Below are positions 1 to 9,400 of a stretch of 37,487 nucleotides of DNA, one piece after another; the first letter of the stretch is position 1; each line of letters starts with the position of its first letter. Both the position numbers and the translations under genes were made by a program. The notes below the pieces were generated by a model. That model searched no databases. It was not told the origin of the DNA and saw nothing but the letters and a program-made list of their open reading frames with translations. This stretch comes from a virus: the IMG/VR virus record IMGVR_UViG_3300037189_000586, positions 1 through 37,487 of that record. The stretch is one strand, 5' to 3'.

Positions 1-1353
1 CATCGTGTGCCAGTGTTATACGGTGATCCAGATCGTCAGGTAGCCAGTATTATGACGCAGAACAGTGCTTCGACGCTGCCTAGTGCTCCAAGAATAGCAG
101 TTTACATAACTGGATTAGAATTAGATACAAATAGACTGGCTGATCAAACATTTGTAGGAAAAATGCATATTAGAGAACGCGATGTAGACCCAGCAAGTTC
201 TACATATACGCACGGTCAAGGTCGTAATTATACCGTTGAACGCTTAATGCCTACTCCCTTTAAATTAACAATGAAGGTAGATATTTGGTCTACAAGTACT
301 GAACAGAAATTACAGATATTGGAGCAGATATTAGTGTTGTTTAATCCTAGTTTAGAGATACAAACAACCGATAACTATGTTGATTGGACTAGTTTAAGTG
401 TACTCAATCTTACACAAACTAATTGGTCCAGCAGAAGTGTTCCTGTTGGCACTGATAGTCCTATAGATATTGCTTCATTAACATTAACTGCACCTATCTT
501 TATTAGTCCTCCAGTTAAGGTTAAGCACTTAGGTGTTATTACAAAAATTATTACCAGCATTTATAGCCATGCAGAAACAGATAATAATACTTACATAGAA
601 GGTTTAGGTCAGCCGTTAACTAGTCCTGGTACCACTTTTAGTGATCTGCTAGACAGACAAGTCGTTACAATAACAGATTATCAGATACAGGTCTTTAACA
701 ACCAGGCATTGCTAATGGCTCCAAGCGAAAATACTATTCCACAGGAACCTAGTCTAGAACCTACAGTAAAATTAGGACCTAGTATAAACTGGGACACTGT
801 GCTCAATCGTTATCCTGGAAAATATATTGCAGGTTCTAGTACAATATATCTATTACAACCTAGTGGTAGTTATATAGTCGGAACTGTAGCAGTTAATCCT
901 ACAGATAATACTGTGTTACAAATTGCTTGGGATTTGACAACCTTGCCCAGTGATACACTAATCGACAGTAATGGCCTAATGTATCCAGACCCAGATTACG
1001 GCGCTGGTACACAATACAGATCAAGTCCTGGAAATTTTGATGCTATCATTAATCCGTACAATGTATATCCAGGGCATGGAATGACTGATATAGAAGCGGG
1101 TGATCGATTCTTAATTGTAGAAGATATTCCTTCAAATGGTTCTGCTTGGGATGGATTCGTGGCCCTAGCAAACGATATTATCGAATATACTGGTTCTGAA
1201 TGGCATGTAGTTTTTGCCAGCAGTCAGATTACAGACATGATTGTCTATCAGACTAATATATACACTGGGATACAGTACATCTGGAATGGTGTAACTTGGT
1301 CCAAGAGTTACGAAGGTGAATATAAGGCTGGTCAATGGCAACTGGAACTGTAA
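1..1353 (+). CDS. 15: gp15-like tail sheath stabiliser / tail completion protein (5' end outside window)
   Basis: In T4, gp15 forms a hexameric ring that caps the contracted or extended tail sheath and joins the tail to the head neck. About 450 residues are visible. The frame is open from base 1, and the first residues (HRVPVLYGD) match the R-V-P-x-x-YG segment that sits some 40 residues into the homologues, so the true start lies upstream; the GTG at base 7 is not taken as the start. Family-like segments are PTPFKLTMKVDIWS, the EQILVLFNP motif (T4 EQILPYFQP) and WSSRSVPVGTD followed by a beta segment ending in FISPPVKVKH (about residues 85-180). Beyond about residue 235 there is a C-terminal extension of some 215 residues not present in T4 gp15 (272 aa), with W/Y-rich short beta-like segments near the end. 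The gene overlaps the next one by 19 bases. The gp15 assignment is by recalled similarity; the function of the extension is unknown. Confidence 0.82.
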   Translation, partial: HRVPVLYGDPDRQVASIMTQNSASTLPSAPRIAVYITGLELDTNRLADQTFVGKMHIRERDVDPASSTYTHGQGRNYTVERLMPTPFKLTMKVDIWSTSTEQKLQILEQILVLFNPSLEIQTTDNYVDWTSLSVLNLTQTNWSSRSVPVGTDSPIDIASLTLTAPIFISPPVKVKHLGVITKIITSIYSHAETDNNTYIEGLGQPLTSPGTTFSDLLDRQVVTITDYQIQVFNNQALLMAPSENTIPQEPSLEPTVKLGPSINWDTVLNRYPGKYIAGSSTIYLLQPSGSYIVGTVAVNPTDNTVLQIAWDLTTLPSDTLIDSNGLMYPDPDYGAGTQYRSSPGNFDAIINPYNVYPGHGMTDIEAGDRFLIVEDIPSNGSAWDGFVALANDIIEYTGSEWHVVFASSQITDMIVYQTNIYTGIQYIWNGVTWSKSYEGEYKAGQWQLEL

Positions 1354-1784
1354 CAGATAGAATAGTTTGTAGTGGTGCATTATTTTATGCAAAAACAACT
1401 AAACGAGTTTTATTACTGCAAAAGTCTGCAGGTAAACATCAAGGAACTTGGGGCTTAGTTGGGGGCACAAACATCGAAGGAGAAACTGCTTGGCAAGGGT
1501 TACTTCGAGAAGTTCAAGAAGAAATTGGACAAGTTCCTAAAATTATTAAAACTATTCCTTTAGAAACATTTGTTAGTGGAGACAGGGTGTTTCACTTTCA
1601 CACATATCTCTGCGTTATTTCCGATGAATTTGTTCCTATACTTAGCGACGAACACATGGGCTGGGCGTGGGCTAGTTTAAATCATGTGCCTAAACCATTA
1701 CATCAAGGACTGAAAAATAGCTTTACTAATAAGATTATCAAAACAAAACTTCAAACGATTTTTGATATGCTAGAACTAATCTAG
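1335..1784 (+). CDS. Nudix hydrolase
   Basis: This is a 149-residue protein of the usual size for a single-domain Nudix enzyme, which hydrolyses nucleoside diphosphates linked to another moiety. The Nudix box is visible at about residues 43-66: GGTNIEGET, then seven residues, then REVQEEIGQ, fitting G-x5-E-x7-R-E-U-x-E-E-x-G. The metal-binding glutamates are intact; only the last, normally hydrophobic, position is Gln. The ATG at 1335 lies inside the end of the gp15 gene in another frame, so the two are probably translationally coupled. Its stop codon (1782-1784) lies in the right arm of a hairpin that ends the transcript. The substrate cannot be read from sequence; ADP-ribose, NAD-type or oxidised nucleotide are all possible. 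Its place beside a late tail gene is unusual for a metabolic enzyme. Confidence 0.88.
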   Translation: MATGTVTDRIVCSGALFYAKTTKRVLLLQKSAGKHQGTWGLVGGTNIEGETAWQGLLREVQEEIGQVPKIIKTIPLETFVSGDRVFHFHTYLCVISDEFVPILSDEHMGWAWASLNHVPKPLHQGLKNSFTNKIIKTKLQTIFDMLELI

Positions 1785-1794
1785 CATATCAAAA
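1760..1794. terminator. Bidirectional terminator hairpin between convergent genes
   Basis: A perfect 14-bp inverted repeat has arms at 1760-1773 and 1781-1794 and a 7-base loop (aactaat). Both arms begin or end in four A/T pairs, giving a T-tract after the stem on either strand. It contains the Nudix stop codon in its right arm and abuts the minus-strand stop codon at 1795-1797. It can therefore terminate both converging transcription units. Confidence 0.72.
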
Positions 1795-4700
1795 TTATGC
1801 AGTTGGAAATAATGTTCTTGGCAATGCAGGTCTATCTGTGCCAATGTGTGTCATAACTGCAAGGCTAACTGACTGTGTAGTTCCAGTTATAGAAGTTAAG
1901 TTAGCTTGACTACCAGTTGCAATGGCTGCTGCACCAACAGACGCGGATACAGTCATCGAATATCCATCTAGTGTTTTAATATAGTAAGTAGTACCGCCTC
2001 CTACACTACCAAATCCGCCGCTAAAACTAATAGGCTGATTTGGATGCAATCTTGTTAGATCACCAGTAAAATAAATTATATAAGTGTCTGAACTTACTAG
2101 TGTAATGGTATAAGGATCAAACTGTACCGCTCTAGTTTCATATCGCGGAAACATTGTAAATCTAAAATCGTGTAAATGTCCGGTCCAACCAGTAACTACA
2201 GATTGTGTATAATCTGCCCCTATTGTAAAGTCAGCAGTAGCATAATCTAAATCTCCATTTTCAGTAGTTGGGCCTTGTCCGCCTGGATAAGTTCCAGTTC
2301 TAGTAGTTGGAAATGCATTGACATATATACCATTAATAAACCAGTAGAATATACCACCTTTACGCATCATACAAATGTAATCCATAGCTTTGCTAGTAAC
2401 TGTACTGACTAGATATGTGCTAGGATTATAGTCAAAATATCCTTGAGTATTAGTGCTAGCTAATCCTGTACCGCCACCAGAAGCTTGCCTAAATCTCCAG
2501 TAACCTGTGGGATTAATCTGTGCTGCCATGTTGTTTGCATAGAGCCAAAGCACATTACCTACGGAAGCATTAATAGCACGACCTCCTGCTGTAGTGTCCA
2601 TATGATTAACCCAACATTCGACAGTAAAATCTTGATATCGTGTATCTGGCCTGAATGCTTGATATTCTTGAGCTGTGAATATTATGTAGTCGGTCTGAAC
2701 AGTAGTATCATAATTCATAAATGTCATAGTAGAATTAGCACCATATCGCTTGGTTCTGTAGTTAGGTCTGCCAGCAGAGCCATAACTATAGTGCGGCCAT
2801 CTATGACATGCATCGGCAAATGGAAAATGATGATTAACTAACTGTACACTATACTGATCATAAGCCCAAAAAGCGGTAGGAATTGTATATGTTGTAGAAT
2901 CATTATTATATCTAGCTATATTGCTTATTCGGGCTGGGCCTGTTCTGCTGTCACTGGCAAGTCGATACGTCTGCCAAGTCTTCTGCCCAGGTGTTAGTGT
3001 TGTTGCAGTAGCAACTCTGTATCCATTAATAAACATGGCTATCTTATTAGTCCTAGTTGGATCCCACACTACAGCTATATGATTGAAGCAATGACTCTTC
3101 CAATAGCTAGTCGCATATCCTGTAGTATAAATTCTTTGAACACCGCTGTTATGTGCAGTCCAAAATTCAAATGTAACATCATTCCAACTATTGCTAGCAT
3201 TACTACGATCTCTGATAATCCTAAATCCTTCGTGACCTGCTGATGTAGCTGTATATAAGATTTGAATAGTTTCTGTCGGACTAGCAGGATTACTTATACT
3301 AGACCATATCCACATTTCCGCAGTCCATGCGCTGCTCAGTCTAGTTATAAAACTAAGTTCGTGATATACGCTGTCATTTTGTACAGGACCTGTACTATAC
3401 CATTCAGAACCGCTGCTAGTAGACCCGTATGCATGTGCATTATAGTCAAATGGAATGCCACTGTATGGACTCCAAGACTGTATATATGGATTCCAAGCAC
3501 TGGTGAAATTACCATCAGTTCGTCCGCCTGTATCTATATAATTATTAGCAGGACTAGCGTCTCTATAGGTCGGATATTGGGCTGACCATAAACAAACAGT
3601 ACTAGATGTAACTGGTAAAAATGTTGTAGGTACTTGAAAATATTCTGGATTAGATGAGCTAGTTCCCGGTCCAGACGCAGTATAAGAACCGTATGCTGCG
3701 GTTGTCTTACATACTCTAAAATCGCAGAAAGCGCCATTAAATCGTCTGCTATAGTCTGTACCTGAGTATTGATCGTTGCCTATGACAATTCTACTATTTT
3801 GTGGAGCAGCAAGACTTGCAGTAAATACAACTTCGCTACGCTTACGACCATTTACATAGAACGCTAGCATTCCATTGACTCGTTGTAGACAAATGTGTGT
3901 CCATACAAAGTGTCGAAGTAATGTGTAATTGTCGAGCAATATTATTCTACCAGCATACCAAACTTCAAGTTTACCTTGATAGTTCTGTCTAATAGCAAAT
4001 TGAGTATCTGTATAGCCAGATCTTAAAGACAGTAGATAATTATATGTGGTTGTAAAATATTGAAATTCGTTGAAATTTCTATTGTAACACCAAAATTCCA
4101 TACTAAAATCGCCAGTACCGAATGTAAAGTTAGTGCCGCTATCAACAATACTAATTTTATCTTGACTACTATCTCTATACATAAGTCCACTATGACCGTG
4201 GCGATGTGTAGGAGAACCTATTCCGGTACGCAATTCATTGTTTGCACGACGTGGAAATACATATCGTGTAGTTCCATAATCGATAAGATAATCAAAAATT
4301 CCAGCTGGTAAAGTTGCACCGTTATTGGCAGTAGTTCCAAACATCATCCAAGTGTTTGCATCTACGGTCATACTAGTATCTAAGAATGTAACAGCACCAC
4401 TACTAGGTTCTACAGTTGTACCAAATGGAGTACCTGGCGTATATCTTGCTGTTCCAGAAACTCTAAGCCCTGCATAATACATGTAAGAGTTAAACTGTGC
4501 ATTTCTGCTGTTAAGAATGATAGCGTAATCTGTGTTGTTATAGTTAGTGCTTACTGTACCGGTATATGCAACTGCACCATTTACCCACATACCAAATCCG
4601 CTGGCTAGTGTGTTAACTCTGGCAGCTGCCACATGATACCAAGCACCTTGTGTCATTGAATTATTAGGGCTTGAGTTAAGACTGGCGTTAACATCCGACC

Positions 4701-5988
4701 AGCGTAAATATCCGCTGCTATCAATCCAAAAACTCCAACCAGTACCAGATGTATCATTACCAGTACCCTTGCCCATAATTCCACGATTGCTACCGTCATT
4801 GACAATCAGATAAACCCAACATTCAACTGTAAATTGACCTGTGCCGAACTGTAGATTTCTTGCCGGATTAACATCATATACTCTATAATATGGATTACCT
4901 TCTTGATGGGGAGCTAAACTATAAGCACCATTACCAGTTAATTTTGCAGTATTGACTAGGAACGGACTATCAATGATTCGACGAATATACGTTCCGCCTC
5001 TTGTAATGGTCAATCCCTGTAATTGATTAGTTACTATAGTATCATGATGCGGTTTCAACATGCTTATGCATAATACCGTACCTGTTAATGTCTGACTTAG
5101 TGCGGCGGTCGGTGCTGTGAATATACTAGCGCCAACAGTTACACTAGCTGTTGAATATACTGCAGTATTATTGATTCTAATATCAGTTAGTAATCCCCAG
5201 AAACCAGTGGCTGCAGTTCGATCAGCACCTATATATAATGTTTCTGTTGAAGTATAGTTACCTGAACTTGTACCTACGCCATCTAATACACCATTAATAA
5301 AGATACGAAGACCGTTAGTAGCGGTGCTACTACGAACGATAGCTACGTGATACCATGTGTCTCTAGATAATGCAGTCGCACCCGTAGTAGTTGTATTGCC
5401 TTGTGCATCGTAGTAAAACATGAAATAACCGGAAGTTAGCCCAATTACCCATCCATTACCAGAAGTTACGCCTGCTTGATTGCCTTTACCCATAACATAG
5501 TGTTGGGTAGCATCTTGTCGCAATCCTTTGTACCAAAATTCTATCGTGAAATTGCTAGTACCTAGGCGTAAGTTTGCAGTATCAGTTACGTTATAATAGT
5601 CGCCTTCATGAAATTTACTAGCCCAGTCTCTGTAGCGTGGACCAAAATATGTTGTACTTGGATTACGATTATTTGCTTGGGTTGCTAGATATACATCCCA
5701 GAAGTTACCTGACTGATCATGTAGTAAACTAGAGTTATACTGTGAATCAGTTAAATGAACTAACGTCATGTTTATATACGGGTCTGTTAAACCTGTAGTC
5801 TTAGGATCCGTAACACCGCCTACTCTGTTCCACTGTGGTCTAGGAACCTCGTATCCGTTAGTTGTATACGATACTTCTGCATCTAGTTTTGACAACATGA
5901 CGTCGTCGCTGGTATATACGCCACTTCGACTGTAGCTTCTTTGAGCTAATCTTTTACCAACAACTCCACCGTTTCTTCTTGTACGCAT
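1795..5988 (-). CDS. LamG/concanavalin A-like repeat adhesin (copy 2)
   Basis: This 1397-residue protein is built mainly of five LamG-type (concanavalin A-like, jelly-roll) modules at about residues 75-310, 345-555, 600-770, 845-1040 and 1075-1285. Each shows the family pattern: F-T-(I/V)-E-(F/C)-W near the start, W-Y-H-(V/I)-A in the middle, then (F/V)-(I/V)-N-G and an (I/L)-G strand. LamG domains bind glycans or proteins, so a host-surface adhesin (tail fibre or capsid fibre) is the best reading. Residues 1300-1375 form one TTYY(I/V) module, followed by a short tail ending LFPTA. The N-terminus (MRTRRNGG, then SGVYTSDDVMLSKLD) is shared with the upstream paralogue and may be the virion-attachment end. 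The ATG is 3 bases after the stop of the 128-aa gene, and an AGGA ribosome site overlaps that stop. No protease or glycosidase motif was seen. Attachment site and receptor are unknown. Confidence 0.8.
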   Translation of the reverse strand: MRTRRNGGVVGKRLAQRSYSRSGVYTSDDVMLSKLDAEVSYTTNGYEVPRPQWNRVGGVTDPKTTGLTDPYINMTLVHLTDSQYNSSLLHDQSGNFWDVYLATQANNRNPSTTYFGPRYRDWASKFHEGDYYNVTDTANLRLGTSNFTIEFWYKGLRQDATQHYVMGKGNQAGVTSGNGWVIGLTSGYFMFYYDAQGNTTTTGATALSRDTWYHVAIVRSSTATNGLRIFINGVLDGVGTSSGNYTSTETLYIGADRTAATGFWGLLTDIRINNTAVYSTASVTVGASIFTAPTAALSQTLTGTVLCISMLKPHHDTIVTNQLQGLTITRGGTYIRRIIDSPFLVNTAKLTGNGAYSLAPHQEGNPYYRVYDVNPARNLQFGTGQFTVECWVYLIVNDGSNRGIMGKGTGNDTSGTGWSFWIDSSGYLRWSDVNASLNSSPNNSMTQGAWYHVAAARVNTLASGFGMWVNGAVAYTGTVSTNYNNTDYAIILNSRNAQFNSYMYYAGLRVSGTARYTPGTPFGTTVEPSSGAVTFLDTSMTVDANTWMMFGTTANNGATLPAGIFDYLIDYGTTRYVFPRRANNELRTGIGSPTHRHGHSGLMYRDSSQDKISIVDSGTNFTFGTGDFSMEFWCYNRNFNEFQYFTTTYNYLLSLRSGYTDTQFAIRQNYQGKLEVWYAGRIILLDNYTLLRHFVWTHICLQRVNGMLAFYVNGRKRSEVVFTASLAAPQNSRIVIGNDQYSGTDYSRRFNGAFCDFRVCKTTAAYGSYTASGPGTSSSNPEYFQVPTTFLPVTSSTVCLWSAQYPTYRDASPANNYIDTGGRTDGNFTSAWNPYIQSWSPYSGIPFDYNAHAYGSTSSGSEWYSTGPVQNDSVYHELSFITRLSSAWTAEMWIWSSISNPASPTETIQILYTATSAGHEGFRIIRDRSNASNSWNDVTFEFWTAHNSGVQRIYTTGYATSYWKSHCFNHIAVVWDPTRTNKIAMFINGYRVATATTLTPGQKTWQTYRLASDSRTGPARISNIARYNNDSTTYTIPTAFWAYDQYSVQLVNHHFPFADACHRWPHYSYGSAGRPNYRTKRYGANSTMTFMNYDTTVQTDYIIFTAQEYQAFRPDTRYQDFTVECWVNHMDTTAGGRAINASVGNVLWLYANNMAAQINPTGYWRFRQASGGGTGLASTNTQGYFDYNPSTYLVSTVTSKAMDYICMMRKGGIFYWFINGIYVNAFPTTRTGTYPGGQGPTTENGDLDYATADFTIGADYTQSVVTGWTGHLHDFRFTMFPRYETRAVQFDPYTITLVSSDTYIIYFTGDLTRLHPNQPISFSGGFGSVGGGTTYYIKTLDGYSMTVSASVGAAAIATGSQANLTSITGTTQSVSLAVMTHIGTDRPALPRTLFPTA

Positions 5989-5991
5989 TGT

Positions 5992-6378
5992 TTATCCTAT
6001 AATATCATATGTGCAGGTAACAGTAATGGCATTATTTACTGACGATTGTATTTGAAATGAGTCACCTTCTTGCAACCATATTTGAATGTCTCGAGCTATC
6101 AAGTTAGCTATACTACCATAAGGAATAGTCACAGTATTAAACATAGTGTAAGTCCCAGCTGTACTTAGCGGGGGTGTAGCTGAGTTGTTGGCTCGAACTA
6201 GATATATGGTTACATCTGAACTTGCTGTAGAAGTATTTGTAGCAAACATGGAGTTTACTTTATACACTCGATTTGAGCCGGAACTATTTGAAAGAAAAGT
6301 AGCAGCACTACTAGTAGCTACTTGGGGTAGTGTTCCTGAATAAATTATAGTGCTTAAAACTGTGTTCGGTGCTGACAT
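5992..6378 (-). CDS. Small beta-rich virion protein paired with LamG adhesin (copy 2)
   Basis: This 128-residue protein of no recognised family is clearly a paralogue of the 134-aa protein at 10556-10960. Shared features are M-x-A-P-N at the start, a central (I/L)-x-LVR segment, the block IWLQEGDSFQI (IYLQEGDSLQV in the other) and a C-terminal (V/A)TC(T/S)Y(D/E)II. Thr/Ser-rich, alternating hydrophobic sequence suggests an all-beta fold. The conserved position directly before a LamG giant, with only 3 bases between the two genes and the same order in both copies, suggests the products work together, perhaps as adaptor or trimerising partner; that is inference. A TATAAATA element lies 15 bases upstream of the ATG and an AGGA ribosome site is present. 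Confidence 0.75.
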   Translation of the reverse strand: MSAPNTVLSTIIYSGTLPQVATSSAATFLSNSSGSNRVYKVNSMFATNTSTASSDVTIYLVRANNSATPPLSTAGTYTMFNTVTIPYGSIANLIARDIQIWLQEGDSFQIQSSVNNAITVTCTYDIIG

Positions 6379-6393
6379 GACATTTCCTAAACT

Positions 6394-6401
6394 TATTTAT
6401 A
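6394..6401 (-). promoter_or_regulatory. Late promoter (TATAAATA) for the 6378-1795 cassette
   Basis: The minus strand reads TATAAATA, the exact T4 late-promoter consensus, in the 25-base gap between the stop of the upstream LamG gene and the ATG at 6378. The distance to the ATG is 15 bases, so the leader would be very short. Confidence 0.6.
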
Positions 6402-6403
6402 AA

Positions 6404-9400
6404 TTAGTAACTTGGGAACAACGCGGTAGGTAATGCAAAGGTATCTGTTTGTGCATGACACATTGCACTTACTGTTTTATCTTGTGTTGTTGCTACAATC
6501 GATTGACCAGTAGTTGTACCTACCTGTACTGGAACTCCGCCTATAGTTGTAGCCACAGTTAAATTATTATCAAACACATTAGTTATGTAATATGTTGTAC
6601 TACTTACAATATTACCAAAGTTACTAGCAAAAGTAACAGGTTGAGTCATTACACACAGATTATTCAAACTAGTAGTTGTTGTTATAATTGCACCACTACT
6701 GCTTGACACAGTAAATGTGATAGGAGTAAATCGCTTGGCTCTAGTTTCATAACGTGCAATTGCACTTACACGGAAATCTTGTATAAATCCTGCCCAGCTA
6801 ATACCACTTTGACTGTAAGTATCATGAGCAATGTTTATAGTAGTAGTTCCTGGACTGCTGACATAGTCTGGATGACCTTGATCACCAGTTGTCTGCATAC
6901 CTGTTCCGAACATGATAAATGCTTCAATACCATTGATATAAAAATACCATTCGCCGCCTCGACGCATTAGTACTAAATGATCAAATGTTCCACTAGTAGT
7001 AGTACTTGCATAGTATGTGCTAGGATTGTAATCATATCCAGTACTATATGCAGAGTTACCGCTAAATGTTCCATTAGCTGGGTTAGTAGAGTTGCCGTTT
7101 AAAAATCTCCAATAGCCGCTGCTGTTAATCATAACAATAAGATTGTTACTATATTGCCACAATGCTCGACCTTGAGCACCGGTACCAGGTCCGCCAGCTG
7201 TGCTGTCCCAGTACATAGCCCAGCATTCCATAGTACAGTCGTTAATGCGGAAGTCCATTAAATAATTGTATTGACCCCAGTGCTGTGCTAAAATGCGTTC
7301 GCATAATAGGGAAGGATTCTTTTGGCCAAATTTCATACTAGCATTGCCAAATCGCTTGTATTTGTAACTTGGAAGTACTCCATATTGCATTACACCAACT
7401 GCTGCACCTGCTTTGTTAGCAAAAGGTTCATCTACATCAATCAATGAATAGGTATACTGATCGTAAGCCCATCGTGTAGTTGGCATTGTATAAGTGCCTG
7501 AATCGTTATTATATCGCGCAGTTGTACTAATACGTACTGGGCCTGTGCCTTGACCAGAGTGCTGCAGTCTGTAGGTATTCCACATTTTTTGCCCTTGTGT
7601 AAATGTACCACTAGTAGCAACACGGTATCCGTTAACGAATATAGCTAGCTTAGAACCTTTAGTATTATCCCAACATACAGCAATATGCCACCATGCATAG
7701 CCACTAGCGATATTACGCAGATAGTTACTGCTTGAATACATTCTCTGAACACCACTATTGTGAGCAGTCCACCATTCAAATGTAATATCACAATAGCTAG
7801 CACTGGTATTCGATTGATGAACTATGATACGCCACCCTTCGTGGCCGCCTGACGTAGCCGTATATAACGAGGCATAGTTATTACCTGGGCCTGGTGCACC
7901 AATCTGTGTCATATACACCCAGTGCCAGCATTCAATAGTCCATGGATTATGATTAGTTAATCGCGTTATCCAGCTGTAATCGGGGTATGTACTATCACCA
8001 CGCACTGGACCGTATGCATCCATTCCTCGAGCTGTATCTACAGCCTGTCCAAACATCTGCTTTGTTCTGTCCCAGTCTTGTATGCCTTGATATGGGCCAT
8101 AAGAAACTGAGTAAATTTCAAAACTGTATGGGTTAGCTGGATCATTAGGTCCACCTGGTTCTACACGTTGTTGTTGACCTGAAGCATCATAAAATCCGGA
8201 GTTTAATGCACTTATTAATAATGTACAATTACTGACAGCAGTTAACGGATTTCTAGGAACTTCTATATAGTTAGGATTATAGTTGCCGGATGCATATGGT
8301 GCAGAACCGTTAACTACCCGAATATCGGAAAATCCGGTAGTTGCTCCACTGTCAGTTCTATGATTAGAACTATAACAGTTACCAATATAGAATCTACCAG
8401 ACGGGCAAGTGATAGTTGTTGTATAAATGGTCTCTGCTCGTTTACGACCGTTGACATAAATTGCTAGATTACCGTTTACTCGTTGAACAAGAATGTGATT
8501 CCAAATATTTGAACCGGAAAAATCTTCCCAAGTTGCTATAATAATATTATTGTTTCCGTGCAGTTCATAACTTTTACGAAAACTTCTTCTTAACCATAAG
8601 CCTGCATCACTATAAGCGGCCTGTGTACACCAAAGTGTTCTAAATGTAGTATTATCCTGATCTAACCAGTGTGGCATGATCCACATTTCTACGCTAAAGT
8701 TATTAGTACTGAATGCAAAATTTGAACCATTCTGTGTAACTACTAACTTAGTATTAGTATCTCTGTTTGGAAATGCACTGTGGCCCGTTCTACTGTAAGG
8801 ATTGTAATTAGTTATAATCTCGCTACTATGTCTTACTGGGGCACACCCCGACTGACCTGCATCTCGATAGTGCGATCCTCCATTGGCTGGATCTTGCGTA
8901 CCAGTTGTTCCGATAAGATAGACGGTATTGGCATCTACAGCCATGCTACTGTCTTTAAATGTGGACAATTCAACGTTATATGGCGATCCGGAACCGCTGT
9001 AGCGACCAGTGTTACTAAGTCTTAAACCGCAAATATATCCATTCCAGTTAGAGTACTGATTATTTCTGCTATTGCCGATAACCATTGTCTCAGTTCCGGA
9101 ATAGTCAGTGCTGACTGTACCTTGATAAGTTAAGTTACCATTAACATAAATGTAAAACTGATTAGCGGCAGTACCTACTCTACTAGCAGCAATGTGATAC
9201 CACCCACCGAATCTAATAGGATTATTAGGGCTGCAATTAATTGCCTGCGAGGCATCGTCCCAACGAACATATCCGCTACTATCGACCCATAGACTCCACC
9301 CACTACCGCTGCTAGTATTACCACTACCTTTTCCAATAATTCCGTTATTCTGTCCCTGTTGCAATGAGCTAGTTGATCCGTACACCCAACATTCAACCGT

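Larger units (their letters stand above)
1795..6378 (-). repeat. Tandem cassette duplication, unit 2 (small protein + LamG adhesin)
   Basis: Second unit of the cassette, with the same gene order, the same 3-base junction and almost the same length (about 4.6 kb). It ends at the bidirectional terminator. Confidence 0.75.

Noticed and set aside
7-1353. GTG at base 7 as the start of gp15
   Set aside because: The frame is open through base 1 and the residues there match an internal segment of the family, so the gene begins outside the window.
2485-2841. Plus-strand open frame of 118 codons in the LamG gene
   Set aside because: Antisense shadow of a long, domain-bearing gene, with Cys/Ile/Ser-rich random-looking sequence.
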